Part shown: positions 16,257 to 27,470 of the stretch, piece after piece
How the letters are laid out: every line of letters begins with the position of its first letter
Position numbering within the stretch: position 1 is the first letter of the stretch
NCBI GenBank assembly: GCA_016182785.1
Contig: JACPFU010000001.1
Coordinates: 50,726 to 114,725, forward strand
Length of the DNA stretch: 64,000 nt
DNA from: Lysobacterales bacterium
GTDB taxonomy: Bacteria; Pseudomonadota; Gammaproteobacteria; Xanthomonadales; Ahniellaceae
Reading direction: 5' to 3'
The notes under the pieces: generated by a model
Database searches by the model: none
The model's input: only the letters and a program-made list of their open reading frames with translations
What the model was told of the DNA's origin: nothing
Made by a program: the position numbers and the translations under genes

Positions 16257-17260
16257 TCAGAACTGGAAGTAGATGAAGGCGCGCGAGACGCCGGGCGAGA
16301 GCACGATCGCGACCGCGAGTATCGCCCAGATGACGCCGAGCGAAAGTGCGTTGCGCTGACGCAGCCAGCGGCGCAGGTCGTGGTGGCGCAGCAGCCAGTG
16401 CATCAGCCAGAGCAGGCCGAACACGACCAGCGCGATCTTCGCCTCCGCAGTCAGTGCCGCGGAGCTGCCGGTGGCGACGAACATGGCGTGGTGGATCTTC
16501 GCCGCGTGCGCGAAGTCCGGTGCGCGGAACCAGACCCAGGCGACCAGCACGCCGAGCAGGGTCATCAGCCCGCCGAGCAGGGTGCCGAAGCCGCCGAGCA
16601 TGGTGGCGGCGCGTTCGAGCAATGGCCGTGACAGTCGTTCGCCGACCAGCATCAGGCCGTGGAAGGCGCCCCAGGCGACGAAGGTCCAGGCGGCGCCATG
16701 CCAGAGCCCGCCGAGCAGCATGGTCAGCATCAGGTTGCGCAGCGTGAACAGCCGCGAGCCGCGATTGCCGCCGAGCGGCACGTACAGGTAATCGCGCAGC
16801 CAGGTCGACAGCGACACATGCCAGCGCCGCCAGAAGTCCGAGAAGCCCACGGCCGCATACGGTGCGCGGAAATTGTCCGGCAGCCAGAAGCCGAGCATCG
16901 CCGCGCAGCCGATCGCGCAGGTGGAATAGCCGGCGAAGTCGCAGAAGATCTGGCCGGCGAACGCGATCGTGCCGGTCCAGGCTGCGGCGGTGTCGACGCT
17001 GGCACCGGCCTTGAACACCGGGTCGACCACCGGTGCGAACACCGAGTCGGCGAGCACGACCTTCTCGAACAGGCCGATCAGCAGTCCATCGTCGCCGAGT
17101 CGATCAGCAGCAGCAGGAAGGGCGGGTTCCAGGCGCCGTAGAACACGAAGCTGGCACCGAGCAGGAAATGCTTGCGCAGCGACCACGACAGACCCGGCAG
17201 GTTGAACAACGCCACCACGGCGATGAAGAACACGACGAAGGTCAGCGAATCGAAGGTCAT
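16257..17260 (-). pseudogene. MBOAT O-acyltransferase gene with internal deletion and frameshift
   Basis: The gene starts at 17260 with MTFDSLTFVVFFIAVVALFN, then HFLLGASFVFYGAWNPPFLL and LLIDSATMDC, and stops at 17078. One frame over, starting near base 17100, the MBOAT sequence resumes: LLIGLFEKVVLADSVFAPVV, the catalytic-His region LMLTMLLGGLWHGAAWTFVA, and FSDFWRRWHVSLSTWLRDYL. A complete family member has about 460-500 residues. About 150 residues (roughly five membrane spans) are missing at the junction and the frame is lost. All other family landmarks are intact, so the event is recent or an assembly error. Confidence 0.8.
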
Positions 17261-17313
17261 GGGCGACGGGTCGGGCGGCCGCGCAGTATAGAGGGGCGCG
17301 GGCGCTCAGCGCC

Positions 17314-18261
17314 TCAGGTCCACCAGTAGCGGACCACGTGGAAATAGACCGGGGCCGCGAACACCAGCGAGTCGATGCGGTCGAGCACGCCGCCGTGGCC
17401 CTCGATCATGTGGCCCCAGTCCTTCACGCCGCGGTCGCGCTTGATCGCCGACATGACGAGCCCGCCGAAGAAGCCCATCACGCAGACGGTGAATGCGATC
17501 GCGGCTGCTTCGAGCGCGCTGAACGCGGTGAAACCGTGCAGGCTGGCGCCGAGCGCGGTCGCGCTGGCGATGCCGCCAAGCAGGCCTTCCCAGGTCTTCG
17601 AGGGCGACAGGGTCGGCGCGACCTTGTGCCGGCCGGTCATCTTGCCGCAGACGTATTGAAGTACATCGCTGCCCTGCACGACGATCACCAGCCACGCGAT
17701 CAGCAGCAACTCGCCGCCGGGTTGGCCGCGCACCTCGAGCGTCGCCAGCGCTGGCAGATGCGACAGGCAATACACGCAGATCATCAGCCCCCATTGCACC
17801 TTGGCCGCGCGTTCGAGGAATCGCGTGGTGTCGGCAGAGACCGCGGCCAGGATCGGCAGCAGCAGGAACGCGTAGACCGGGATCAGGATCGAGTACAGGC
17901 CATACCAGTCGATCCAGATCAGCGCGTACTGGGTCGGCAATGCGATGAAGAAGCTGACCGCGAGTGCGATGTGGTCGCCGCGGCGGGTGTAGGCCAGCGT
18001 AATGAATTCACGCAGCGCGAAGAACGACAGTGCCGCGAACAGGACGATGACGCACGACTTGCCGCAGGCAAAGGACGCGCCGAGCAGGCCGACCATCCAC
18101 CACCACGCGAAGATGCGGCTGTTGAGGTTGTCGATCACCGCATGCGGTTTTCCCTTCGCGATGCGGATGGACAGGATCGAACCGATCGTCGTTGCCAGCG
18201 CCAGCACCAGCAACGCACCCGCGAACAACTGCAGCACCGGGTCCTGCATCCATGCCTTCAT
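17314..18261 (-). CDS. Phosphatidate cytidylyltransferase (CdsA family)
   Basis: CdsA converts phosphatidic acid and CTP to CDP-diacylglycerol in the inner membrane. This 315-residue protein has about eight membrane segments. It ends with the CDS signature: SDVLQYVCGKMTGRHKVAPT, LSPSKTWEGLLGG, then SAIKRDRGVKDWGHMIEGHG and GVLDRIDSLVFAAPV. It overlaps plsC by four bases. The housekeeping cdsA of this group normally lies in the dxr-bamA cluster, so this is probably a second, specialised copy serving the CDP-alcohol transferase of the same operon. Confidence 0.88.
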   Translation of the reverse strand: MKAWMQDPVLQLFAGALLVLALATTIGSILSIRIAKGKPHAVIDNLNSRIFAWWWMVGLLGASFACGKSCVIVLFAALSFFALREFITLAYTRRGDHIALAVSFFIALPTQYALIWIDWYGLYSILIPVYAFLLLPILAAVSADTTRFLERAAKVQWGLMICVYCLSHLPALATLEVRGQPGGELLLIAWLVIVVQGSDVLQYVCGKMTGRHKVAPTLSPSKTWEGLLGGIASATALGASLHGFTAFSALEAAAIAFTVCVMGFFGGLVMSAIKRDRGVKDWGHMIEGHGGVLDRIDSLVFAAPVYFHVVRYWWT

Positions 18262-18890
18262 GCGTGTTCTCCATCGTCCGGGCGCAGGGCCAGCATCGCG
18301 GCGCGGGCGCGCTCCAGGAAGTCGGCCTTGGACTCGCCCTCGATGCGTTCGAGCGGCGCGCCATAACTGACGGTGCAGATCAGCGGCACCGGCAGCAGCT
18401 CGCCCTTCGGCATCACCCGGTTGAGGTTGTTGATCCAGACTGGAATCAGCTTCGCGCGCGGGTGGCCGCTGGCAAGGTGGAAGAGTCCGCTCTTGAACGG
18501 CAACAGGACGGCGTCGCTGGTGTTGCGCGTGCCTTCCGGGAACATGATCAGCGAGTCGCCATGGGCGAGGGCTTCCAGCATCTGGCCGACCGGATCCGGC
18601 GCGCCCTCGGCGCGGGTGCGATCGATCAGCACGGCACGGAACACGCGCCCGGCGATGAAGCGACGCAGGGCGCCGCGGTTCCAGTAATCCGCGCCGGCGA
18701 TCGGGCGCACCAACCGGCGCAGGGTCGAAGGCAGCGTTGCCCAGATCAGCACGAAGTCGCCATGGCTGGCATGGTTGCTGAAGTAGATGCGCTGTTCGGC
18801 GGAGGGCTGGCAGCCGATCCAGAACGCCTGCACGCCGGTCAGCAGGCGCGCGAAGGTCAGGATCATCCAGGCCACGAGGCGTTCGATCAT
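18258..18890 (-). CDS. 1-acyl-sn-glycerol-3-phosphate acyltransferase family protein (PlsC-like)
   Basis: This 210-residue protein has the PlsC/LPLAT motifs in order: block I NHASHGD (His40-x4-Asp45), the middle GRVFRAVLIDRTR, the glycerol-phosphate-binding MFPEGTRNTSD, and VWINNLN in block IV position. An N-terminal hydrophobic helix (VAWMILTFARLLTGVQAFWI) anchors it. The family acylates lysophosphatidic acid or related lysolipids. The gene overlaps its neighbours by four bases on each side, a tight translational coupling with the CdsA-like and CDP-alcohol transferase genes. Confidence 0.85.
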   Translation of the reverse strand: MIERLVAWMILTFARLLTGVQAFWIGCQPSAEQRIYFSNHASHGDFVLIWATLPSTLRRLVRPIAGADYWNRGALRRFIAGRVFRAVLIDRTRAEGAPDPVGQMLEALAHGDSLIMFPEGTRNTSDAVLLPFKSGLFHLASGHPRAKLIPVWINNLNRVMPKGELLPVPLICTVSYGAPLERIEGESKADFLERARAAMLALRPDDGEHA

Positions 18891-19519
18891 GGTCGCGAAT
18901 CGCGGTTGGCTGCGGGCGGGCTACTGCGAATTGCATTGCGGACGCGACGCACGATCGTCAAGGCGAGGGCGGCGGCGATCAACGGCATCAGCCATTGCGA
19001 GAACCCGGGGAGCTGGGCGCCGGCGCCGACCCACAGCCCGAGCGCGCCGAACACCGCGGCGCGGTCGCTCTTGCCCATCGGCCCGTCGTAACGGCGCTCG
19101 GCCCCGATCATGGGCCCGAGTGCGCCGGCGAACTCGCTGATCGTCGCCAGCACGATGACGAGCGCGACCAGCGCCGGCTGGAACGGTGCCACCAGCGCGA
19201 ACGGGGCATACAGCGCAGCATCGGAGACGACATCGCCGAGTTCGTTGAGCATCGCACCGAGCCGCGACTGCTGGCCGAACTCGCGCGCCAGCATGCCGTC
19301 GATGGCGTTCAGCGCCATGCGCAGGAACATCCATAGCGGCAGCAGCAGGAACAGGCGGCGGTCGCCGGCTCCCTGCCACCAGAGCAGGGCGCCGAGCGCG
19401 ATCGAGAGCAGCGCGGCGACCGAAGTGACCTGATTGGCGGTGCAACCCGCGCGGTGCAGTTGGCGCACGAGCGGTCGCAGCAGGTCCTGGAACACGGGCT
19501 TCAACGCATAGACCGACAT
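18887..19519 (-). CDS. CDP-alcohol phosphatidyltransferase family protein
   Basis: This 210-residue, six-span membrane protein transfers a phosphatidyl group from CDP-diacylglycerol to an alcohol. ATG at 19519 follows GGAGGGAC, and the in-frame upstream part has no coding features. The family signature DG-x2-AR-x8-G-x3-D-x3-D appears as DGMLAREFGQQSRLGAMLNE and LGDVVSD. The third position is Asn in place of Asp, while the fourth Asp is kept and another follows. The alcohol is unknown. It leads the minus-strand operon with PlsC, the CdsA-like enzyme and the MBOAT/SGNH pair. Confidence 0.85.
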   Translation of the reverse strand: MSVYALKPVFQDLLRPLVRQLHRAGCTANQVTSVAALLSIALGALLWWQGAGDRRLFLLLPLWMFLRMALNAIDGMLAREFGQQSRLGAMLNELGDVVSDAALYAPFALVAPFQPALVALVIVLATISEFAGALGPMIGAERRYDGPMGKSDRAAVFGALGLWVGAGAQLPGFSQWLMPLIAAALALTIVRRVRNAIRSSPPAANRDSRP

Positions 19520-19622
19520 CGTCCCTCCGCAGTCGCGCACCCGCGCAGCGTCGCCGATGCAGGGGTACAGGCCAAGCCGCTTGTGCCACGCAGCATCTTT
19601 GGGTAAAGTTCGCGGCCCTTGC

Positions 19623-19697
19623 GGGCGCATAGCTCAGCGGTAGAGCACTACCTTGACATGGTAGGGGTCTCAGGTTCGATCCCTGATGCGCCCACCA
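19623..19697 (+). tRNA. tRNA-Val (anticodon GAC)
   Basis: The 75-base sequence folds as a full cloverleaf. The acceptor GGGCGCA pairs with TGCGCCC, the D-arm is GCTC-AGCGGTA-GAGC, the anticodon arm is CTACC-TTGACAT-GGTAG, and the T-arm is CAGG-TTCGATC-CCTG. The CCA end is encoded at 19695-19697. Anticodon GAC reads Val codons GUC/GUU. Confidence 0.95.
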
Positions 19698-19853
19698 AAA
19701 TTTCGTGGCAGCGAAATTTTTTCCGCAAGCACATCGCGAAAGCGAGTTTTCCGCAAAGTCCAACTCCGAGAGCCGTAGTTCCAACGAACACGATCACGAT
19801 GACGCGAACCGGAACCCACATCTAGCGAATCCGCAGAATGGCTCCGAATCCCG

Positions 19854-19878
19854 AAGGGCGCTTTCTGCGCCCTTTTTT
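19854..19878 (+). terminator. Rho-independent terminator between tRNA-Val and thrS
   Basis: The stem AAGGGCGC / GCGCCCTT has a 5-base loop and six Ts. It ends 36 bases before the thrS ATG. It most simply ends the tRNA-Val transcript. Since almost no room remains for a separate thrS promoter after it, an attenuator role for thrS is possible. Confidence 0.8.
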
Positions 19879-19914
19879 GTTGCCTGCGTCGAACCGACGC
19901 AACCAGGAACACCG

Positions 19915-21819
19915 ATGATCACGATCACGCTCCCCGATGGTGCCAAGCGCGAATACGCTGCCAATACGACGATCGGCGAAGTCGCCGCCTCGATCGGCGC
20001 TGGCCTCGCCAAGGCCGCGCTGGCCGGCAAGGTCGACGGCAAGCTCGTCGACCTGAGCCATCCGCTCGGCGCCGATGCCGCGCTCGAAATCGTCACCGAG
20101 AAGCACCCGGATGCGCTCGAAGTGCTGCGCCATTCGACCGCGCACCTGCTCGCGCAGGCGACGCAGCGCCTGTTCCCGGACACCCAGGTCACCATCGGCC
20201 CGGTCGTCGAAAACGGCTTCTACTACGACTTCGCGCGCAAGACGCCGTTCACGCCGGACGACCTCGCCAAGATCGAGGCCGAGATGACGAAGATCGTCGC
20301 CGAAGGCCTGCCGGTCGTGCGCTCGCTGATGAGCCGCGATGCGGCGGTGGCGTTCTTCAAGGGCAAGAACGAGCTGTACAAGGCCGAGATCATCCAGAGC
20401 ATTCCCGCGAACGAAGACCTGTCGCTGTATGCGCAGGGCGAGTTCGTCGACCTCTGCCGCGGCCCGCATGTGCCGAACACTTCCAAGCTGCGTGCGTTCA
20501 AGCTGATGAAGGTCGCCGGTGCGTACTGGCGCGGCGATGCCAAGAACGAGATGCTGCAGCGTGTCTACGGCACCTCGTGGCTGAACGACAAGGACCTCAA
20601 GGCCTATCTGTTCCAGTTGGAGGAGGCGGAGAAGCGCGACCACCGCAAGCTCGGCCGCCAACTCGACCTGTTCCACATGCAGGAAGAGGCGCCCGGCCTG
20701 GTGTTCTGGCATCCGAAGGGCTGGTCGATCTGGCAGGTGGTCGAGCAGTACATGCGCAAGGTCTACCGCGACAACGGTTACCAGGAAGTGCGCTGCCCGC
20801 AGATCCTCGACAAGTCGCTGTGGGAAAAGACCGGGCACTGGGCGAACTACCGCGACAACATGTTCACGACCTCGTCGGAGAATCGTGACTACGCGGTGAA
20901 GCCGATGAACTGCCCGGGCCACGTGCAGATCTTCAACCACGGCCTGCACAGCTACCGCGAACTGCCGATCCGCTACGGCGAATTCGGCGCCTGCCATCGC
21001 AACGAGCCGTCGGGTGCGCTGCACGGGATCATGCGCGTGCGCGGCTTCACCCAGGACGATGGCCACATCTTCTGCACCGAGGCGCAGATCGAGCCGGAAG
21101 TGACCGCGTTCCATCGCCAGGCGATGAAGGTCTATGCCGACTTCGGCTTCACCGACATCGCACTGAAGATCGCGTTGCGCCCGGAAAACCGAATCGGCGA
21201 CGACGACGCCTGGGACAAGGCCGAAGAAGCGCTGCGCTCGGCGCTGCGTGCCTGCGGCGTGAGCTGGGAGGAACTGCCCGGCGAGGGCGCGTTCTACGGG
21301 CCCAAGATCGAATACCACTTCCGCGACTCGATCGGCCGCGGCTGGCAGGTCGGCACCATGCAGGTCGACTTCTTCATGCCCGGCCGCCTCGGCGCCGAGT
21401 ACGTGACCGAGGATTCCGGCCGCAAGACCCCGGTCATGCTGCACCGGGCCATCGTCGGATCGATGGAGCGCTTCATCGGCATCCTGATCGAGCACCACGC
21501 CGGAATCCTGCCGCCGTGGCTCGCCCCGGTGCAGGCGGTGGTCATGAACATCACCGACGGACAGGCGGAATACGTGGATGCGGTCGGCGAAACCCTTGTA
21601 AATCAAGGCTTCCGGGTCAAGGCCGATTTGCGCGGCGACAAGATCGGCTATAAGATCCGCGAGCACACGCTCCAGAAGGTGCCGTATCTGCTTGTGGTCG
21701 GAGACCGCGAGCGCGACCACGGCCAGGTGGCGGTGCGCGCATTGAACGGGGAAGATCTCGGCGTGATGACGCTCGATCAGTTCATTGCACGGTTGCGATC
21801 GGAAACGGAGAAACACTGA
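19915..21819 (+). CDS. thrS: Threonyl-tRNA synthetase
   Basis: ThrS charges tRNA-Thr and edits mischarged serine. The 634-residue length and domain order are standard. A TGS domain (residues 1-61, [16 protein letters not shown]) comes first, then the N2 editing domain with [12 protein letters not shown] and the metal-binding [11 protein letters not shown]. The class II catalytic core has the zinc cysteine in [10 protein letters not shown], motif 2 [20 protein letters not shown], and motif 3 [16 protein letters not shown]. The anticodon-binding domain ends [11 protein letters not shown] at 19915 follows AGGAA, and the open frame upstream is leader. It heads the translation cluster. Confidence 0.97.
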   Translation: MITITLPDGAKREYAANTTIGEVAASIGAGLAKAALAGKVDGKLVDLSHPLGADAALEIVTEKHPDALEVLRHSTAHLLAQATQRLFPDTQVTIGPVVENGFYYDFARKTPFTPDDLAKIEAEMTKIVAEGLPVVRSLMSRDAAVAFFKGKNELYKAEIIQSIPANEDLSLYAQGEFVDLCRGPHVPNTSKLRAFKLMKVAGAYWRGDAKNEMLQRVYGTSWLNDKDLKAYLFQLEEAEKRDHRKLGRQLDLFHMQEEAPGLVFWHPKGWSIWQVVEQYMRKVYRDNGYQEVRCPQILDKSLWEKTGHWANYRDNMFTTSSENRDYAVKPMNCPGHVQIFNHGLHSYRELPIRYGEFGACHRNEPSGALHGIMRVRGFTQDDGHIFCTEAQIEPEVTAFHRQAMKVYADFGFTDIALKIALRPENRIGDDDAWDKAEEALRSALRACGVSWEELPGEGAFYGPKIEYHFRDSIGRGWQVGTMQVDFFMPGRLGAEYVTEDSGRKTPVMLHRAIVGSMERFIGILIEHHAGILPPWLAPVQAVVMNITDGQAEYVDAVGETLVNQGFRVKADLRGDKIGYKIREHTLQKVPYLLVVGDRERDHGQVAVRALNGEDLGVMTLDQFIARLRSETEKH

Positions 21820-21865
21820 GCCTGGCTCGGTGTTTCAGCAGACAGGGCTTGGCGGAGGTAGCGGT

Positions 21866-22384
21866 ATCAGCACCGAAAAATTGAACCGGCGGAACAACGA
21901 AATTCGTGTCCCGCGTGTGCGCCTGATCGGCGCGGATGGCGAGCAGATTGGTGTCGTCGGTCGCGACGAAGCACTGCGCATGGCAATGGACCTGGAACTC
22001 GATCTGGTCGAGATCGTTCCGAATGCCGACCCGCCGGTGTGCCGCATCATGGACTTCGGCAAGTTCCGGTTCGAAGAACAGAAGAAGGCGCACGCCGCCC
22101 GCAAGAAACAGAAAGTGGTCGAGATCAAGGAACTCAAGTTCCGTCCGACCACCGACGATGGCGACTACGGGATCAAGCTGCGCAACCTGCGCCGTTTCAT
22201 CTCCGAAGGCGACAAGGTCAAGATCAACATCCGCTTCCGCGGCCGCGAGATGGCGCATACCGAGCTCGGTATCGCCATGGCCAAGCGCCTGGAGGAGGAC
22301 CTGAAGGAAGAAGTGACGATCGAGCAATGGCCCCGTCTAGAGGGCCGCCAGATGGTCATGATGGTGGCGCCGAAGCGCAAGTAA
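21866..22384 (+). CDS. infC: Translation initiation factor IF-3, starting at AUC
   Basis: IF-3 binds the 30S subunit and rejects wrong start codons and initiator tRNAs. The product is 172 residues with [50 protein letters not shown], the lysine-rich linker, and the C-terminal [24 protein letters not shown] domain. No ATG, GTG or TTG suits the N-terminus. ATC at 21866 sits six bases after GGAGGT, giving (M)[13 protein letters not shown], which matches the family's usual N-terminus. The in-frame ATG at 21785 lies inside thrS and lacks a ribosome site. A rare start lets IF-3 repress its own synthesis. Confidence 0.93.
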   Translation: MSTEKLNRRNNEIRVPRVRLIGADGEQIGVVGRDEALRMAMDLELDLVEIVPNADPPVCRIMDFGKFRFEEQKKAHAARKKQKVVEIKELKFRPTTDDGDYGIKLRNLRRFISEGDKVKINIRFRGREMAHTELGIAMAKRLEEDLKEEVTIEQWPRLEGRQMVMMVAPKRK

Positions 22385-22476
22385 GGCGTCGTAGGATCGC
22401 GGACGGGAAGCCCGCACAAGCCGCATCGAGCAGGATGGAAAGCGTGGCCGCGGCCACCGCTCGGTACAGTCAAACA

Positions 22477-22493
22477 ACACTCATAGGAAGTGT
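22477..22493 (+). promoter_or_regulatory. Small hairpin presenting the rpmI ribosome-binding site
   Basis: ACACT (22477-22481) pairs with AGTGT (22489-22493), leaving CATAGGA in the loop, directly before the rpmI ATG at 22495. The Shine-Dalgarno bases AGGA lie at the loop and stem edge. It lies in the 110-base infC-rpmI gap, where L20 autoregulates translation in enterobacteria. A regulatory role here is inference. Confidence 0.35.
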
Positions 22494-22494
22494 C

Positions 22495-22698
22495 ATGGCA
22501 AAAACCAAGATCAAGACCAACCGGGCCGCTGCCAAGCGATTCCGGAAGACCGCGTCCGGCAAGTTCAAGGCCGGGCATGCGTTCAAGAGCCACATCCTCA
22601 CCAAGAAGGCGACCAAGCGGAAGCGCAACCTTCGTGGCACCAATCATGTTCGTGCGGAGGACGCAGGTCGCGTCGCCCGCATGGTTCCCTACTTGTAA
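22495..22698 (+). CDS. rpmI: 50S ribosomal protein L35
   Basis: This 67-residue, strongly basic protein ([20 protein letters not shown], then [20 protein letters not shown]) is the standard L35 of the large ribosomal subunit. It sits between infC and rplT as in most Proteobacteria, with 110 bases to infC and 16 bases to rplT. It is likely co-transcribed with both and regulated by L20 feedback at the upstream leader. Confidence 0.97.
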   Translation: MAKTKIKTNRAAAKRFRKTASGKFKAGHAFKSHILTKKATKRKRNLRGTNHVRAEDAGRVARMVPYL

Positions 22699-22714
22699 GC
22701 CGGAGGTATAGACC

Positions 22715-24182
<1,468 letters not shown>

Positions 24183-24206
24183 CCGTGGCCAGAAGGAACT
24201 GATGCA

Positions 24207-26582
24207 ATGAAATTCTCCGAAAACTGGCTGCGCGCGCTGACGCACGTCGCTGCGGACCGCGCCGATCTGATGCATCGCCTGACCATGGCCGGACTCGAAG
24301 TCGAAGGCGTCGAGGTGCTGGGCGAGGGACTCGATGGCGTGGTCATCGGCGAGATCATCGAAGCCGAGAAGCATCCGAACGCCGACAAGCTGCGCGTCTG
24401 CAAGGTCGCGGTCGGAACGGGTGAGCCGCTGCAGATCGTCTGCGGCGCACCCAATGCCCGCGCAGGCTTGAAGGCACCGCTGGCGATGATCGGCGCGACA
24501 CTGCCCGGCGGTCTCGAGATCAAGAAGGCCAAGCTGCGCGACGTCGAATCGTTCGGCATGTTGTGCTCGACCCGCGAACTGGGGTTGAGCGACGACCACG
24601 CCGGGTTGATGGAGCTGCCGGAGGATGCGCCGACCGGACAGTCCTTCGCACAGTGGTCAGGGCTGCCCGATGCCAGCATCGAGATCAAGCTGACGCCAAA
24701 CCGCCCGGATTGCCTGAGCCTGCGCGGTCTGGCCGCGGAGGTCACGGCGCTCTACGGGCTGACGCCAAACGATGCCGCGCAGATCGTGGTCGAGGCGATG
24801 ACGGCGACGCAGCGCAGCGTGCATCTGGATGCGCCGGCCGATTGCCCGCGCTATCTCGGGCGCGCGATCGAGGGCATCGATCCCGCGGCACCGACGCCGT
24901 TGTGGCTGAAGGAGCGTCTGCGCCGTTGCGGCCTGCGCTCGATCAGCGCGGTGGTCGATGCCACCAACTACGTGATGCTCGAACTCGGGCAGCCGATGCA
25001 TGCCTTCGACCTCGACACGCTGCACGGCGGCATCGCCGTGCGGCGCGCGCGTGCGGGCGAGCGGATCAAGCTGCTCGACGAGCGCGAGGTCGAACTCGAC
25101 CCCGGCTTCCTGGTCATCGCCGATGAGCGCAACGCGCTCGCCGTGGCCGGGGTGATGGGCGGCTTTGATTCGCGCGTGACTGCGACCAGCCGCAACCTGT
25201 TCCTCGAGTCCGCGCATTTCGCGCCGGCCGCGGTGCAGGGGCGCGCGCGCAAGCTCGGGTTGCATACGGATGCCTCGCACCGATTCGAACGCGGCGTTGA
25301 TCCCGAGTTGCCGCGCCAGGCGATCGAGCGCCTGACGCAACTGATCGTCGAGATCGCGGGTGGCTTGCCCGGGCCGGTGGTCGAGGCGAAAGCGGACGCG
25401 CACCTGCCGTCGCGTGCGCCGGTGCGCCTGCGCGCCGCGCGCCTGGCGCGCGTGACCGGGCTCGATCTGGCGGCGAACGAGGTCGAGCGCATCCTGCATG
25501 CGCTCGGGTTGCGCGTCCGTGGTTTCGATGGCGGCTGGGAAGTGGTGCCGCCGAGCCAGCGCTTCGACATCGAGATCGAGGAGGATCTGATCGAGGAAGT
25601 CGTGCGCGTGCACGGCTACGAGCGCGTGCCGACGGCGGTGCCACGTGGCGAGATCGCGCTGCGGCTGCCGCCGGAGGCGCAGGTGTCGAGTGCGGCGATG
25701 CGTGCGGCACTGATCGCGCGCGACTACCGCGAGTGCCTGCACTTCAGTTTCGTCGCCTCGTCCTGGTTGCGGCAGTGGGGCATGGCGGAGGGCGCGGTCG
25801 CGCTGGCCAATCCGCTGTCGGCCGATCTCGACCTGATGCGCACCAGCCTGTTGCCGGGTCTGGTCGACGCGTTGCGTCGCAACCAGGCGCGCCAGATCGA
25901 GCGCGTGCGCCTGTTCGAGATCGGCAAGTCGTTCCAGGCCGGCGACCCGCCGCTGGAGACGCCGCGCCTGGCGTTGGTCGCGACCGGAACTGCGGCCGCC
26001 GAGCAATGGGGCGTGCCGGCGCGCGAAATCGACTTCTTCGACCTCAAGGGGGACCTGGAACAGCTGTTCGCACTGACCGGCCATGCGGCGGCGTTCTCGC
26101 TGCGCCCGGCGCGGGTCTCGTGGCTGCACGCCGGGCGCGGCGCCGAGGTGCTGCGTGAAGGGCGCGTGGTCGGCTTTGCCGGCTGCCTGGATCCGCGTCT
26201 GGCCGCGGAACTCGGGCTTCCGGGCGACGTGTACGTCGCGGAACTGGAATTGGCCGCATTGGCCGCACGGGAATTGCCGCGGGCGATGGAACTGAGCCGT
26301 TTCCCCTCGCTGCGTCGCGACATTGCGATCGTCGTCGAAAAGTCGATTGAATTCGAGCGCTTGGAACGCATTGTGCGGGAAACGCTGGGACCGCTGCTGC
26401 GTGAATTCGTGCTGTTTGACGAGTTTGCCGGCAAAGGCTTGCCTGAAAACACAAGAAGCCTCGCTATGGGCTTGATTTTGCAGGAAGCTTCGCGCACCCT
26501 TGCAGATGTGGACGCCGATTCCGCGGTGCAGTCGGTGGTGGCGGCACTGGAACGGGAAACCGGCGCAAGGTTGCGAGGCTGA
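24207..26582 (+). CDS. pheT: Phenylalanyl-tRNA synthetase beta subunit
   Basis: This is the 791-residue partner of PheS, of normal length. An N-terminal domain ([20 protein letters not shown]) leads into the tRNA-binding EMAP-like domain ([19 protein letters not shown]). Then come the B3/B4 editing domain (LDERDVEL-type block, AVAGVMGG), the B5 domain, the catalytically inactive class II-like fold, and a C-terminal ferredoxin-fold anticodon-binding domain ([20 protein letters not shown]). ATG 24207 follows AAGGAAC. One base separates its stop from the ihfA ATG. Confidence 0.96.
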   Translation: MKFSENWLRALTHVAADRADLMHRLTMAGLEVEGVEVLGEGLDGVVIGEIIEAEKHPNADKLRVCKVAVGTGEPLQIVCGAPNARAGLKAPLAMIGATLPGGLEIKKAKLRDVESFGMLCSTRELGLSDDHAGLMELPEDAPTGQSFAQWSGLPDASIEIKLTPNRPDCLSLRGLAAEVTALYGLTPNDAAQIVVEAMTATQRSVHLDAPADCPRYLGRAIEGIDPAAPTPLWLKERLRRCGLRSISAVVDATNYVMLELGQPMHAFDLDTLHGGIAVRRARAGERIKLLDEREVELDPGFLVIADERNALAVAGVMGGFDSRVTATSRNLFLESAHFAPAAVQGRARKLGLHTDASHRFERGVDPELPRQAIERLTQLIVEIAGGLPGPVVEAKADAHLPSRAPVRLRAARLARVTGLDLAANEVERILHALGLRVRGFDGGWEVVPPSQRFDIEIEEDLIEEVVRVHGYERVPTAVPRGEIALRLPPEAQVSSAAMRAALIARDYRECLHFSFVASSWLRQWGMAEGAVALANPLSADLDLMRTSLLPGLVDALRRNQARQIERVRLFEIGKSFQAGDPPLETPRLALVATGTAAAEQWGVPAREIDFFDLKGDLEQLFALTGHAAAFSLRPARVSWLHAGRGAEVLREGRVVGFAGCLDPRLAAELGLPGDVYVAELELAALAARELPRAMELSRFPSLRRDIAIVVEKSIEFERLERIVRETLGPLLREFVLFDEFAGKGLPENTRSLAMGLILQEASRTLADVDADSAVQSVVAALERETGARLRG

Positions 26583-26583
26583 G

Positions 26584-26886
26584 ATGGCATTGACCAAGGC
26601 AGAACTCGCCGAACGGCTCTTCGAGCAGGTCGGCCTGAACAAGCGCGAGGCGAAGGAGTTCGTCGACTCGTTCTTCGATGTCATGCGTGATGCCCTGGCG
26701 CGTGGAGAGCAGGTGAAATTGTCCGGTTTCGGCAATTTCGACCTGCGCCAGAAGAACCAGCGCCCCGGCCGCAATCCGAAGACCGGCGAGGAAATTCCGA
26801 TCTCGGCACGGCGCGTGGTCACGTTCCGTCCGGGCCAGAAGCTCAAGGTGAGGGTCGAGGCGTATGCTGGATCAGGGCAGCAATAA
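26584..26886 (+). CDS. ihfA: Integration host factor alpha subunit
   Basis: This 100-residue member of the HU/IHF family bends DNA at specific sites as a heterodimer with IhfB. Landmarks are [80 protein letters not shown]. The proline in RPGRNP is the intercalating residue of the beta arm. Location directly after pheT is conserved in gammaproteobacteria. It overlaps the merR-type gene by 23 bases. Confidence 0.95.
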   Translation: MALTKAELAERLFEQVGLNKREAKEFVDSFFDVMRDALARGEQVKLSGFGNFDLRQKNQRPGRNPKTGEEIPISARRVVTFRPGQKLKVRVEAYAGSGQQ

Positions 26887-27220
26887 CGAGCTCCCGCCGA
26901 TTCCGGCGAAGCGCTACTTCACCATCGGTGAGGTCAGCGACCTGTGCGCGGTGAAGCCGCATGTGCTGCGCTACTGGGAGCAGGAATTCACCAGCCTGAA
27001 TCCGGTCAAGCGCCGCGGCAACCGTCGCTACTACCAGCGCCACGACGTGCTGATGATCCGTCAGATCCGCTCGCTGCTGTACGACCAGGGCTTCACCATC
27101 GGCGGCGCACGCCAGCGCCTGGAAGGCAACCACGGCAAGGCCGAGGCAACGATCAGCACCCAGATCGTCAAGCAGGTTCGTCAGGAACTCGAAGAGGTCC
27201 TGGCCATCCTGAAGCGTTGA
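26864..27220 (+). CDS. MerR family transcriptional regulator (pheT-ihfA-linked)
   Basis: This 118-residue protein has a winged helix-turn-helix of the MerR type: [40 protein letters not shown], then [20 protein letters not shown] and a short coiled-coil dimer helix ([18 protein letters not shown]). It lacks the cysteine-containing effector region of metal-sensing MerR proteins. The same gene follows ihfA in many pseudomonads and xanthomonads. Targets are unknown. It begins inside the ihfA coding end, so translation is coupled. Confidence 0.85.
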   Translation: MLDQGSNNELPPIPAKRYFTIGEVSDLCAVKPHVLRYWEQEFTSLNPVKRRGNRRYYQRHDVLMIRQIRSLLYDQGFTIGGARQRLEGNHGKAEATISTQIVKQVRQELEEVLAILKR

Positions 27221-27284
27221 TGCGTTGCGGGATCGGCGGCGAGCGGTCACAATCCGCGCCCGCGCTTGTCGCGGAATCCGATGT

Positions 27285-27361
27285 CGGGGCGTAGCGCAGC
27301 CTGGTAGCGCATTTGCCTGGGGGGCAAAGGGTCGTGGGTTCGAATCCCGCCGTCCCGACCA
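27285..27361 (+). tRNA. tRNA-Pro (anticodon GGG)
   Basis: This is a 77-base cloverleaf. The acceptor CGGGGCG pairs with CGTCCCG, the D-arm contains GCGC-AGCCTGGTA-GCGC, the anticodon arm is TTTGC-CTGGGGG-GCAAA, and the T-arm is GTGGG-TTCGAAT-CCCGC. CCA is encoded. Anticodon GGG reads CCC/CCU. Confidence 0.95.
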
Positions 27362-27373
27362 ATCTGGATCAGG

Positions 27374-27397
27374 AACCCGGCTGCGGCCGGGTTTTTT
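27374..27397 (+). terminator. Terminator after tRNA-Pro
   Basis: The stem AACCCGGC / GCCGGGTT has a TGCG loop and a run of Ts, 12 bases downstream of the tRNA CCA end. Confidence 0.9.
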
Positions 27398-27470
27398 GTG
27401 GGCGCCGATCACGGCGCGATGAACCGCTTCGGGTAGCATCGTGCGCCTTCAGGGAAGGCGTGGTGTCTGG

